Position numbers and translations under genes: made by a program. From Bacteroidetes bacterium B1(2017) (GTDB taxonomy: Bacteria; Bacteroidota; Bacteroidia; UKL13-3), in the NCBI GenBank assembly GCA_002256395.1, contig NKJG01000001.1, positions 248,001 through 312,000 of the forward strand: a DNA stretch of 64,000 nt, written 5' to 3'. The stretch's first letter is position 1. Every line of letters starts with the position of its first letter. Of the stretch, positions 45,549-54,857 are shown one piece after another. The notes under the pieces were generated by a model that was given only the letters and a program-made list of their open reading frames with translations, had not been told where the DNA came from and made no database searches.

Positions 45549-47198
45549 TTAGAAACGTTTTCTTAGGAAGAAATTTAAGCCATATGAGATTGGCCTTTGT
45601 TGAATCCAACCTGTATTTTGAACCATTGAATTAAGTGCAAACTTGCCTGTTGGAGAGGCGCCAATTTCAACGCTGCTATTGGCGCTATAAACAAAAGATG
45701 GAGAAACATTGGCAAAAATTACATTCTTAAATTGCGGGAACGATTCTCTATCGTTGGCAACCAAAATACCTATGCAACCCGGATCTGGCATATACACGTT
45801 TACCAAGTTTAACTTGCCAAAACTAGCACCGGCCATCAACTCAAAATGAAAACTACTTTCCGATTTAAATTGGTAACCAACCCAAAGAGGGATTTCGGTA
45901 AAACTGTATTTATTTTCGTAGCTATTAGTTTTGCCAACTATAATAGAATCGTTTAGGTTCACATATAAATTTTTATCCTGAACCAAAGTTGGGTTCGTTT
46001 GGTTGGCAGGTAATACCGAGAAATTAACGTTTTGTTTAAACGCACTAATACCAATACCTCCAGCCACAAACCATGATTTATTAATATGATAATTAAGCAT
46101 TAAACCACCCGAAAAATCTAGGCTAGGCGATTCCATTTCTTTACGCAATTGAAACGACTTATCTAAATTTGAATAGGTAGTTGAAGTAGGCATGCTTAGT
46201 TTCATATCTGTATAATGCACTCCAGCATAAGCCACTAAAGAAAACTTGCCAAAATTTTCTTCTGGAGTGATATAACTCTTTTCTCTAAAAATTTTATCTT
46301 CCGTAAACGTGTCTTTAGGCTGCGGATTAATGGTTGCCGATTCTAAAATAACTTTGGGTTCATTTGTTTTGGATGGCACATTAGCTTCTGTTTTAGGAGC
46401 ACTCGCAATAGGTGCAGTGTTTGCCGAGGCAGGTGGAATTGCCTGAGCATCTTGATCGCTTGGAGGCAAACTAGATTGGTTCGAACCGCCACTTGCAGCA
46501 ATACTTGAAACAATGCCAGATGCAGATGAACCAGCACCTGCCTTTTTGTTTTTAGCTTTTGATGAGTTACCATTTTTAGCAGCTACAAATACATTTTTGT
46601 GGGTAGATTTTTTAGGCAAACTAGGGCTACTAGTTAATTCCTTGTGGGAGGTATTGCTTTGGGCTAAAGCAGAGTTAGGTTGTATGGCTGTATTTTCTGA
46701 AACAAGTGCATCACTTGATTCGCTGTTGGTAGAATTAGAAGGCTTGACAATAACCGATGCAGCAGGTGATGCTTGGGTAGCAGCAGATTCTGAAGGTTTT
46801 GTGATTGCTTCATTTGACGTATTAGGAGCAGAAATTACTTGCTCTGTTTTTGCAGGAGCCTGTTTTTGGGTATACGCAAGATTCTTAGTTTCTTCTATAT
46901 TTCTGAACCAATACCCAGCGCCAAAGGTGGCCAATAATAAAACGGCAATTGAGCTGAACCAAATAATACCTTTTCTGCGACGAGTTTCTGGCAATTGGGC
47001 TTCAACACCCTCCCAAACTTCTTTATTTGGAGTAAGGGAATAATTTTCTAATTTCTGTTGTAGAGTAGGTTCAAAGGAATCGGCTTGGATGTTTTGTTCA
47101 ATCCTGCTCCATAGAGAATCAGACGGTTTCAGTTCCATGCCGTCTAATTGATCCTTCAACTTCTCTTCAAAACTATTTTGCTTCTTCAAAGGGCTCAT
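45549..47198 (-). CDS. Anti-sigma-like transmembrane protein with C-terminal beta-barrel, 549 aa
   Basis: Residues 10-37 and 42-69 are two copies of one module, 32 residues apart: F-E-x2-L-x3-L-x4-L-x-P-x4-W-x3-E is shared. A membrane helix follows at about 77-98 (IIWFSSIAVLLLATFGAGYW). Then comes a Ser/Ala/Pro/Asn-rich linker (about 105-290). The C-terminal 240 residues look like a PorT-type outer-membrane barrel (FSLVAYAGVHYTDMKLSM, SYGLNFFLRKRF). The gene overlaps the upstream sigma-factor gene by 26 bases. The cytoplasmic module pair next to a sigma factor suggests an anti-sigma role. How one chain spans both membranes is unresolved. Confidence 0.7.
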   Translation of the reverse strand: MSPLKKQNSFEEKLKDQLDGMELKPSDSLWSRIEQNIQADSFEPTLQQKLENYSLTPNKEVWEGVEAQLPETRRRKGIIWFSSIAVLLLATFGAGYWFRNIEETKNLAYTQKQAPAKTEQVISAPNTSNEAITKPSESAATQASPAASVIVKPSNSTNSESSDALVSENTAIQPNSALAQSNTSHKELTSSPSLPKKSTHKNVFVAAKNGNSSKAKNKKAGAGSSASGIVSSIAASGGSNQSSLPPSDQDAQAIPPASANTAPIASAPKTEANVPSKTNEPKVILESATINPQPKDTFTEDKIFREKSYITPEENFGKFSLVAYAGVHYTDMKLSMPTSTTYSNLDKSFQLRKEMESPSLDFSGGLMLNYHINKSWFVAGGIGISAFKQNVNFSVLPANQTNPTLVQDKNLYVNLNDSIIVGKTNSYENKYSFTEIPLWVGYQFKSESSFHFELMAGASFGKLNLVNVYMPDPGCIGILVANDRESFPQFKNVIFANVSPSFVYSANSSVEIGASPTGKFALNSMVQNTGWIQQRPISYGLNFFLRKRF

Positions 47199-47736
47199 TT
47201 AAAATCTGATAATGTTTAGCCAATAATCCCTGCATAAACTGCTTGGCACGGGAGTATTGCGATTTGCTGGTTCCTACAGCGATAGTTAATTTTTCGGCTA
47301 TTTCCTTGTGGGTATAACCTTCAATTGCGTATAAGTTAAAAATAACTCGGTATCCTTCTGGTAAATGTTGGATAAGAGCTATTATTTCTTTGGCAGAAAT
47401 TTTCTCAAGAATATCGTCGTGGAAAGGGGCATCAAAATTTTCTTGATCCAAATCTTCCTGAAACTTTCTGCTACGATGTTTATAATGGTTGATGGCATTG
47501 TACACCATAATTCTTCTAACCCAACCTTCAAAACTTCCTTCAAACTTAAACTTCGACATTCCTTGAAAAACCTTTAGAAACCCTTCTTGCAGCATATCTT
47601 CGGCCTCTGCCCTATCTTTTGCATAGCGCATACATACACCCAACATTTTACCCGCAAAGTGCTCATACAAAGCTTTCTGGCTGGCTCTGTCGCCATCCAA
47701 ACAACCTTTTATGATATCGGATTCGTTAAATAACAT
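47173..47736 (-). CDS. ECF-type RNA polymerase sigma factor, 187 aa
   Basis: A sigma-70-family factor with regions 2 and 4 only. Region 2 is read from YAKDRAEAEDMLQEGFLKVFQGMSKFKFEGSFEGWVRRIMVYNAINHYKHR. Region 4 is read from LPEGYRVIFNLYAIEGYTHKEIAEKLTIAVGTSKSQYSRAKQFM, with the helix-turn-helix THKEIAEKLTIAVGTSKSQ. Length and order fit an extracytoplasmic-function factor. Its 3' end overlaps the start of the membrane-anchored partner by 26 bases, suggesting coupled translation of a sigma/anti-sigma pair. Confidence 0.92.
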   Translation of the reverse strand: MLFNESDIIKGCLDGDRASQKALYEHFAGKMLGVCMRYAKDRAEAEDMLQEGFLKVFQGMSKFKFEGSFEGWVRRIMVYNAINHYKHRSRKFQEDLDQENFDAPFHDDILEKISAKEIIALIQHLPEGYRVIFNLYAIEGYTHKEIAEKLTIAVGTSKSQYSRAKQFMQGLLAKHYQILNEPFEEAK

Positions 47737-47753
47737 GGTTTTTCTGCTTATTA

Positions 47754-47786
47754 GGAAGTCATTTCAAATTGTCTAGGGGTTGCCCC
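47754..47786 (-). promoter_or_regulatory. Candidate autoregulated ECF promoter
   Basis: On the minus strand GGGGCAACC (plus-strand 47778-47786) is followed, after 16 bases, by TGACTTCC (47754-47761). This is a -35/-10 layout like those before other Bacteroidota ECF genes. The sigma-factor ATG is at 47736, so the leader would be about 10 bases. The same region carries a 6-3-6 palindrome TAGGGGTTGCCCCTA (47774-47788). It would fit autoregulation by the encoded factor. The assignment is pattern-based. Confidence 0.3.
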
Positions 47787-47877
47787 TATGCTGAAAATAT
47801 TTGTGAAATTACTCTTTCTTGTCATTTAATTCAAGCGCCATCGCCTAAAAAGAGGAAAAACTGTCAGCATTTTTGCC

Positions 47878-47894
47878 TTGGCATAGCTTTGGCT
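47878..47894 (+). promoter_or_regulatory. Sigma-54-like -24/-12 promoter before groES
   Basis: TTGGCATAGCTTTGGCT carries GG (47880-47881) and GC (47892-47893) with exactly ten bases between, as in the sigma-54 consensus TGGCAC-N5-TTGC. An alternative reading is TAGCTTTG (47884-47891), a full -7 element, but no TTG lies 17-23 bases upstream. No CIRCE (TTAGCACTC-N9-GAGTGCTAA) is found. The groES start follows 42 bases later. Confidence 0.5.
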
Positions 47895-47935
47895 AAAGGT
47901 GAGTACACATTAACAATAAAAAACACAAAACGTAT

Positions 47936-48223
47936 ATGTCAGTAACACTTAAACCAATTGCAGGAACCCAAAACAGAGTGATTGTTTTGCCTGCACCAGC
48001 AGAAGAAAAAACAGCTTCAGGTATCATTATTCCTGATACTGCTAAAGAAAAACCACAAAGAGGAACCGTTGTTTCTGTGAGCGAAGTGGATGAAAAAGGA
48101 AACAAGCCAGCAGTAAAAGCCGGAGATGTTGTATTATACGGTAAGTATGCTGGAACCGAAATTAGTTTTGAAGGTAAAGATTATCTTATTATGCGTGAAA
48201 GTGACATTTTTGCCACTTTGTAA
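47936..48223 (+). CDS. groES: Co-chaperonin GroES, 95 aa
   Basis: The heptameric lid of the GroEL chaperonin. It shows the family opening [42 protein letters not shown], with the mobile loop ([17 protein letters not shown]), and the closing [26 protein letters not shown]. The length of 95 is standard. groEL starts 34 bases downstream. A sigma-54-like or -7-type promoter lies just upstream. Confidence 0.97.
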   Translation: MSVTLKPIAGTQNRVIVLPAPAEEKTASGIIIPDTAKEKPQRGTVVSVSEVDEKGNKPAVKAGDVVLYGKYAGTEISFEGKDYLIMRESDIFATL

Positions 48224-48251
48224 GTTGAAGTCTATAAATAAAAATCAATAA

Positions 48252-49895
<1,644 letters not shown>

Positions 49896-49938
49896 ATCAG
49901 GATTGAGTTGGAGTGTGAGTAGGGAGATCCTTTTACTT

Positions 49939-49972
49939 AAAAATCCCGAGGTGCGAGCCTTGGGATTTTTTT
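49939..49972 (+). terminator. Intrinsic terminator after groEL
   Basis: AAAAATCCCGAGG (49939-49951) pairs with CCTTGGGATTTTT (49958-49970) over 13 bases with one G-U pair and a 6-base loop. A T run follows. It closes the groES-groEL transcript 44 bases after the groEL stop. Confidence 0.85.
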
Positions 49973-49973
49973 G

Positions 49974-50022
49974 TTGCATTTATGTAAAGTATGCTTTACA
50001 TTTGGATAAGTAAACTTTACAT
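49974..50022 (+). promoter_or_regulatory. Promoter and operator of the XRE cassette
   Basis: TTG (49974-49976), 20 bases, and TACATTTG (49997-50004) form a good Bacteroidota promoter. ATGTAAAG-TATG-CTTTACAT (49982-50001) is a perfect palindrome with 8-base arms that fills the spacer and enters the -7 element. A third half-site ACTTTACAT follows at 50014-50022, just before the start codon at 50025. This layout suits autorepression by the XRE protein encoded as the second gene. Confidence 0.6.
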
Positions 50023-50024
50023 GT

Positions 50025-50408
50025 ATGTTTGATTATTTATTACCGAATGTGTTTAAGAAAATAGGATTAGGGGTATATCTCTTGAGTGTTTTCTTTGTTT
50101 TATTTGCGACTAAATTGGGCATAGATGCAATCCTAAGGAATGATTTGATTTCAATTTTTGCTGTACTAGGCTTTGGATTAATTATTAATAGCAAAGAAAA
50201 AGACGAAGATGAAAGAACCATGATTTGCCGATACAAAGCGCTTGGCAAAACGTTTCGGTCTTTATTGATCTTTTTCCTAATTATGAAATTTGGTGAACTA
50301 ATTATTCTGGAAATGCCAATGCCAGGACAATTTCAAATAAGTTTCTTTACAATTTCTTTGCTGGTTTATTATGGAACTTTTGAAAAGCTTTTGAAAAACG
50401 AACTTTAA
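50025..50408 (+). CDS. Small membrane protein of XRE cassette, 127 aa
   Basis: An integral membrane protein with about four hydrophobic helices (KIGLGVYLLSVFFVLFATKL, LISIFAVLGFGLIINS, SLLIFFLIMKFGELIILE, QISFFTISLLVYYGTF). A polar loop EKDEDERTMICRYKALGK between helices 2 and 3 resembles the DERT...KA motif of membrane proteins paired with small XRE regulators. The function is unknown, although such pairs are common and may sense membrane state. The XRE gene follows after 107 bases. The shared promoter and operator lie just upstream. Confidence 0.7.
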   Translation: MFDYLLPNVFKKIGLGVYLLSVFFVLFATKLGIDAILRNDLISIFAVLGFGLIINSKEKDEDERTMICRYKALGKTFRSLLIFFLIMKFGELIILEMPMPGQFQISFFTISLLVYYGTFEKLLKNEL

Positions 50409-50515
50409 GAACCCAACATCCATTATGCTTAATTATTTGCTTCTATTTAAATTTATGAATGAGATTAAGTTTTGCCTTGGGTTCCATTATTAGTATTCTA
50501 GAGCTTTATTAACAA

Positions 50516-50710
50516 ATGAAAAATAGGATTAGACAAGAACGAGCCGAACACGATTTATCGCAGGCTGAATTGGCCGAAAAGGTAAAGGTGAGTAGGCAAA
50601 CCATTATTTCATTGGAAACAGGAAAGTATATTCCTTCTACCGAATTGGCTTTGCGCCTTTCTACTGTTTTTGGCAAAACTGTTAATGAGTTGTTTTTTTT
50701 AGAGGATTAA
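50516..50710 (+). CDS. XRE-family helix-turn-helix regulator, 64 aa
   Basis: A minimal Cro/CI-type DNA-binding protein made only of the helix-turn-helix domain: IRQERAEHDLSQAELAEKVKVSRQTIISLETGKYIPSTELALRLSTVFGKTVNELF. The recognition helix SRQTIISLETGK is canonical. It resembles YozG-type regulators that sit beside a small membrane-protein gene. The palindrome before the membrane gene is its most likely binding site. The length of 64 matches the family. Confidence 0.92.
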   Translation: MKNRIRQERAEHDLSQAELAEKVKVSRQTIISLETGKYIPSTELALRLSTVFGKTVNELFFLED

Positions 50711-50809
50711 AACCATAGGTATAAAATCCTATTTTTACATAGACTTGTAACATTCCTTCTAGTTGGTTCGTTTTTAACTAATCAATAGAAATTTAATAAA
50801 GCAAAGCAC

Positions 50810-51787
50810 ATGAAAAAATTTATTCTACTTCTTTTAGTTTGTGTTAACATGAATGCGTTTTCGCAATCTATTTTCCCCTATGAAAAGGTGACCTATTTTC
50901 AAAAAGGAAATAAGAAAAGTACCGACAATTTGTTTAAGGAAAAGGGAGTAAAAGAGGAGCAAGAGTTTATTCAGAAAAACACTAAAAAAGCTGAAAAATT
51001 AGCTTGGACCAGAACCTATAATACTGCCGGAAATAATGTGAGTTATAAAAGCACTAAAAACAAATACAACCATATCTACTATTGGAAAAACGACTCACAA
51101 TTGAGTTCGTCCATCACCTTTAGGAAGCTAGATACATCGTGGTATTGGGTGTATGAATATACTAGTGATAATAGATTAGTAGAATACAGAAGCTATGATA
51201 AAAACAAGCCTGTTTGCATTTGGAAAACGGCATTTGAATACAATGCTACCGGAGCAAAAACCAAAGAAACTGTGTATGGCAAAAAGGGCAAATTAAGCAG
51301 CAAAATAGAATACGATTATTTTGAGGATGGACAGAAAAAAGAAACACGCATTTTTGATAAAAAAGGGAAGCTAAAAAAAGTATATAAATACACCTGCAAT
51401 CCAAAAGGTGATTTAGACAAAGAAGATAAATTGGAGCAGTTAAATTATTGCGTTATTAAAAACAAAAATGAAGATGGTAGCTTTTACGAAATTCTAGAAA
51501 CGCATGTGGATGGCAAAATTAAACGCCAAATTTACACCTACTCCGCCGACTCAAACATGATAAAGTACGAGGCTTTTAAGCCAAGTGGACAGGTAAGGTA
51601 TACCACAAAATATAGCTACAACGCAGAAGGAAAAACCACTGCATATGAATTTTATAAAGGCAATGGAAAATTGAAATACTCTGAAAAATATGCCTTTAAT
51701 GAAAAAGGTTTATTGATTAATGAGGACAGGTTTAATAACAAAAACAAATTGGTTTTTAGAACCAGATATGCGTATACCTATTTTTAA
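50810..51787 (+). CDS. Secreted repeat protein, YD/MORN-like, 325 aa
   Basis: A signal peptide (MKKFILLLLVCVNMNAFSQ) is followed by repeated units in which a charged turn (KGKLKK, NGKLKY, NKNKLVF) alternates with aromatic strands (YEYTSDNRLVEYRSYDK, FEYNATGAKTKETVYGK, KYSYNAEGKTTAYEFYK). This is the pattern of YD or toxin-antitoxin-like repeats, as seen in many Bacteroidota exported proteins, but no C-terminal toxin or type IX domain is present. The protein ends with a short aromatic tail (RTRYAYTYF). Function unknown. Confidence 0.7.
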   Translation: MKKFILLLLVCVNMNAFSQSIFPYEKVTYFQKGNKKSTDNLFKEKGVKEEQEFIQKNTKKAEKLAWTRTYNTAGNNVSYKSTKNKYNHIYYWKNDSQLSSSITFRKLDTSWYWVYEYTSDNRLVEYRSYDKNKPVCIWKTAFEYNATGAKTKETVYGKKGKLSSKIEYDYFEDGQKKETRIFDKKGKLKKVYKYTCNPKGDLDKEDKLEQLNYCVIKNKNEDGSFYEILETHVDGKIKRQIYTYSADSNMIKYEAFKPSGQVRYTTKYSYNAEGKTTAYEFYKGNGKLKYSEKYAFNEKGLLINEDRFNNKNKLVFRTRYAYTYF

Positions 51788-51923
51788 AAGGCGATAAAAA
51801 AAATCCTAGAAACAGGAAAAACTTATTGAATCTATATTTTACTAATGGCTTAAGAAAGGTAAATCCAAAAATCTTCTACCAATTCATTTTTTAGATTAAG
51901 GTTCCTATTCTGCTTCGAAATAT

Positions 51924-51948
51924 TTTAGTGTATTAAGAATATACTAAA
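51924..51948 (+). promoter_or_regulatory. Dyad immediately before RAYT start
   Basis: TTTAGTGTATT (51924-51934) and AATATACTAAA (51938-51948) pair over 11 bases with one G-U pair and a 3-base loop. It ends two bases before the start codon at 51951. A -7-like TATTTTAG overlaps its left arm (51921-51928). It could be an operator, or a hairpin limiting translation of the transposase. Confidence 0.4.
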
Positions 51949-51950
51949 TC

Positions 51951-52442
51951 ATGAAAAACAGAAAACTTAACCGACTTGCCGATTATGACTATTCGCAAGA
52001 AAGAGACTATTTTGTTACCTGTAATACTCATAATAGGGTGAAACATTTTGGGGAAATTAAAAACAAAGAAATGATTTTGAATGGGCATGGAGAAATTGTT
52101 TCGGAACAATGGAATTGGTTGCTTATTCAATATCCGTATTTAAAATCAGATGCATTTATAATCATGCCAGACCATTTTCATGCCATCATGAGCATCTCAA
52201 TACCTGTTGATTTGAAATTGAATGTGAAGGAAAATCAACTAAAAATAAAACCTCTATCTGAATTGGTTGGTGCCTTTAAAACCACATCTGCCCGAAGAAT
52301 AAATTTGGCAGGAAATGCCTCCTTTGCTTGGCAAAGGTCGTTTTACGATAAAATAATACGATCGCCTCTCGAATACCAAAATATAAAACGATATATCCAA
52401 AACAATCCTTCTGCGTGGGATAATCACCATGATACCAGGTAA
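51951..52442 (+). CDS. REP-associated tyrosine transposase (Y1/IS200-like), 163 aa
   Basis: A Y1 HUH-type transposase of the RAYT kind. The metal-binding pair is His75 and His77 in IIMPDHFHAIM, and the nucleophile is Tyr132 in RSFYDKIIRSPLEYQNIKRYIQNN. The opening RKLNRLADYDYSQERDYFVTCNTHNR is typical of RAYTs. Two REP palindromes follow directly, and the first overlaps its stop codon. RAYTs process single-stranded REP hairpins and are normally single-copy, non-autonomous in spread and tied to their REPs. It shows no terminal inverted repeats of its own. Confidence 0.88.
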   Translation: MKNRKLNRLADYDYSQERDYFVTCNTHNRVKHFGEIKNKEMILNGHGEIVSEQWNWLLIQYPYLKSDAFIIMPDHFHAIMSISIPVDLKLNVKENQLKIKPLSELVGAFKTTSARRINLAGNASFAWQRSFYDKIIRSPLEYQNIKRYIQNNPSAWDNHHDTR

Positions 52443-52539
52443 GGACAGGTCGCGACCTGTCCCTACGGGGGGGCATGCGCGAAACATATCATATATGGTA
52501 AGGACAGGTCGCGACCTGTCCCCACGGGGGGCATGCGCG
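52438..52539. repeat. Two REP palindromes beside RAYT
   Basis: Two near-identical units (52438-52481 and 52497-52539) each contain the perfect 20-base palindrome GGACAGGTCGCGACCTGTCC (52443-52462 and 52502-52521), 59 bases apart in the same orientation, then a GGGG run and GCATGCGCG. On the minus strand the palindrome is preceded by GTAG in the first unit and GTGG in the second, which is where the RAYT-recognised tetranucleotide stands in known REPs. The local sequence is far richer in G+C than its surroundings. Confidence 0.8.
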
Positions 52540-52595
52540 GCGCGGCCTTTGAAAAATACATCCATAACAATACCTTTGGGTAAACACCCAACCTT

Positions 52596-53750
52596 ATGCG
52601 CAAAATTTTAATTGGTTTAAGCATTTTACTTCTTGGCTTTGTATTGTTTATTCAATTAAGCGGAAACCAACACGTTTATAGAACACTTGCCATGACAATT
52701 TTTAGAGGAAAACTTGGTCCAGGCATTGATGAATTGAAGGATTTTCCAACCCGCACCATCCAAAACTTAAAGCCAGAACCTTGGCCTAAATCCACTATTT
52801 ACGGTTCGGTTCAGCCCGCTAAAGAACTACTTGAAAAAGCTACTACCTATAAAACCACTGCTATATTAGTTATACAAAACGATAGTATTTTATATGAAAC
52901 CTATTTTGATGGATATGATGCAAAAACAGTAAGCAATTCCTTTTCTATGGCCAAAAGTTTTACGGGCCTACTAATTGGATGCGCATTAAAAGATGGATAC
53001 ATAAAAAGCTTAGACGAAGCCATAGGAATGTATGTTCCAGAGTTTACTAAATCGCCCTACGATAAGATAACGATTAGGCATTTATTAATGATGAGTTCTG
53101 GACTTGATTTTAAAGAAAGTTATGGCAGCTTATTTGGTTGGCCAGCCAAAGCCTATTATGGAACGGATGTAAATGCAACAGTAATGAATGCGCCTAAATT
53201 AAATGAACCAGGAACAGTATATGAATACAAAGGCGGCGATACCCAATTACTAGGAATGATATTGAAAAAGGCAACAGGTAAGAATGTGGCAGAATATGCC
53301 TCAGAGCGATTATGGAAACAAATTGGAGCCGAAGACCAAGCTTATTGGAGTTTGGATAAAGAAAATGGAATGGAAAAAGTTAGTTGTTGCTATTACGCTA
53401 CTGCCCACGACTTTGCACGATTTGGTAAGCTTTGCATGAATTATGGAAAATGGAATTCTACCCAATTAATTGATAGCAGCTATATTGCTCAAAGTATGGT
53501 TTTGGCTCCTTTAAAAACCAAAGACGGCTTGCCTAATACTCAATATGGGTATCAGTGGTGGGTAATGAACCATGAAGGATTGGATGTTTTTTATGCCAGA
53601 GGAATTAAAGGCCAATACATATTTTGCATTCCTGAAAAGAAATTAATTATTGTGCGTTTAGGACACAAACGTGCCGATAAAAAAGGGGAGGAATTGCCGG
53701 AAGATATTTTTGATTATTTAAATCTAGGACTTGGAATGTGTAAAAACTAG
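52596..53750 (+). CDS. Serine hydrolase, beta-lactamase class C/NylB-like, 384 aa
   Basis: A membrane-anchored serine hydrolase. The anchor is ILIGLSILLLGFVLFIQL. The nucleophile Ser117 and Lys120 lie in NSFSMAKSFTG, within a class C-type opening. The family pattern continues DEAIGMYVPEFTKSPYDKITIRHLLMMSSGLDF and GTVYEYKGGDTQLLGMIL. It is closer to NylB and EstB-like esterases than to true beta-lactamases. The substrate is unknown. It begins 57 bases after the second REP unit. Confidence 0.82.
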   Translation: MRKILIGLSILLLGFVLFIQLSGNQHVYRTLAMTIFRGKLGPGIDELKDFPTRTIQNLKPEPWPKSTIYGSVQPAKELLEKATTYKTTAILVIQNDSILYETYFDGYDAKTVSNSFSMAKSFTGLLIGCALKDGYIKSLDEAIGMYVPEFTKSPYDKITIRHLLMMSSGLDFKESYGSLFGWPAKAYYGTDVNATVMNAPKLNEPGTVYEYKGGDTQLLGMILKKATGKNVAEYASERLWKQIGAEDQAYWSLDKENGMEKVSCCYYATAHDFARFGKLCMNYGKWNSTQLIDSSYIAQSMVLAPLKTKDGLPNTQYGYQWWVMNHEGLDVFYARGIKGQYIFCIPEKKLIIVRLGHKRADKKGEELPEDIFDYLNLGLGMCKN

Positions 53751-53767
53751 GTTCGGGCTGAGCCTAA

Positions 53768-54190
53768 TTAATCTCTAACATCTACTAAATATTCTACATT
53801 TTCTGGAGCAGAGCCTGTGATTTTAACTAAGCCTTTTTTGCCCTTTCGAGTTACAATTACTAGACCATCTTTTGCCGTCCCAATATAATCGTAAATGGGA
53901 TCAAGGAGTATCTCACCCGATTCATTAATAAGACCCAAAAGGCCCATATTTTCTACACGAGCCACACCTTTTTCAAATGGATATACTTGGTCGAATTCGG
54001 GCTTAATTACCTCTTCACCTTGCATATCAATAAAGCCCATTTTACCATTCTTGATAACTTTGGCTCTTCCATTTTTAAATGGATAAATCACATCGTATCC
54101 TTTTAATACTTTGCCGCCCACTTTTTTCTGAGCGAAGGCATCTATATGAAAAAAACAAAATAGTGCAGCAATTAATACTAGTATTCTCAT
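53768..54190 (-). CDS. WG-repeat secreted protein, 140 aa
   Basis: A signal peptide (MRILVLIAALFCFFHIDAFA) is followed by two WG-type repeats in degenerate form (GRAKVIKNGKMGFIDMQGEEVIKPEFDQVYPFEKG and ARVENMGLLGLINESGEILLDPIYDYIGTAKDG), then a third partial one. WG repeats build a small beta-propeller-like scaffold, usually in exported proteins. The start at 54190 is fixed by the signal peptide; an in-frame ATG at 54259 adds 23 polar residues. Function unknown. Confidence 0.75.
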   Translation of the reverse strand: MRILVLIAALFCFFHIDAFAQKKVGGKVLKGYDVIYPFKNGRAKVIKNGKMGFIDMQGEEVIKPEFDQVYPFEKGVARVENMGLLGLINESGEILLDPIYDYIGTAKDGLVIVTRKGKKGLVKITGSAPENVEYLVDVRD

Positions 54191-54298
54191 CGTCGGCGAA
54201 TTTAATTTATTTACCCTAAAAACAAACTTTGTGCCTGAATATTTAAAATTGATTTGCATTTTTTATAAGAAGCCCTAATTTTAAAAAAAAATTAAAAC

Positions 54299-54856
54299 AT
54301 GGAATCATTCAGAAAAAGTGCTGGTTGGGCTTTAGTGGTTAGAGGACTATTGTTTATGCTTTTTGGATTTTTGGTTCTTTTTATGGAATCAAAAACCATT
54401 TATGGACCAATGAATTTCCTAGGAATAATTTTATTGGTTTCGGGCGGATTATATTTTGTCTTATCTATTATGCTTAGAAAGAGCACTAAAGCTTGGTTTT
54501 TAGGACTATTTTGGGGCGTAATAGACTTAGCAACAGGTGGCTATATTATGCTCAATATGACAAACGCCACTCACCTGTTTACCAATATCATTGGAATTTT
54601 TGCCATTATTATGGGCTTATCTATTTTCATTTCTGCCTTTTTTATTAAGTCGTATCGTATTTTCTTATACATAAACGCCATTGTTTCCTTAAGCTTTGGT
54701 TTAATAATTTTGTTAAACCCTACCTTGGGTCGACTTGACTTTTTAGTTGGCCTTTACGGTTTATTATTAGGAATGTTTGTAGTATATGGCGGATATGCCT
54801 TATTAAGTTGGAAAAAGAAGGAAATTATTGCTGAACCAACTAAAGAGGGAAACTAA
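54299..54856 (+). CDS. DUF308 (HdeD-like) membrane protein, 185 aa
   Basis: A six-helix inner-membrane protein of the HdeD type. Three helix pairs are visible: GWALVVRGLLFMLFGFLVLF, MNFLGIILLVSGGLYFVLSIM, AWFLGLFWGVIDLATGGYIM, LFTNIIGIFAIIMGLSIFISAFF, IFLYINAIVSLSFGLIILL and LDFLVGLYGLLLGMFVVYGGY. HdeD is linked to acid stress in enterobacteria, but Bacteroidota members are uncharacterised. The AlkB-like gene starts 2 bases after its stop, so both are likely one transcript. Confidence 0.85.
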   Translation: MESFRKSAGWALVVRGLLFMLFGFLVLFMESKTIYGPMNFLGIILLVSGGLYFVLSIMLRKSTKAWFLGLFWGVIDLATGGYIMLNMTNATHLFTNIIGIFAIIMGLSIFISAFFIKSYRIFLYINAIVSLSFGLIILLNPTLGRLDFLVGLYGLLLGMFVVYGGYALLSWKKKEIIAEPTKEGN

Positions 54857-54857
54857 T

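Noticed and set aside
47861..47935. HrcA/CIRCE operator before groES
   Set aside because: No TTAGCACTC-N9-GAGTGCTAA or close variant is present upstream of groES.
52254..52565. Open frame on the minus strand across the RAYT gene and REP units
   Set aside because: Its composition comes from the palindromes and the antisense of the transposase; no start context or protein-like pattern.
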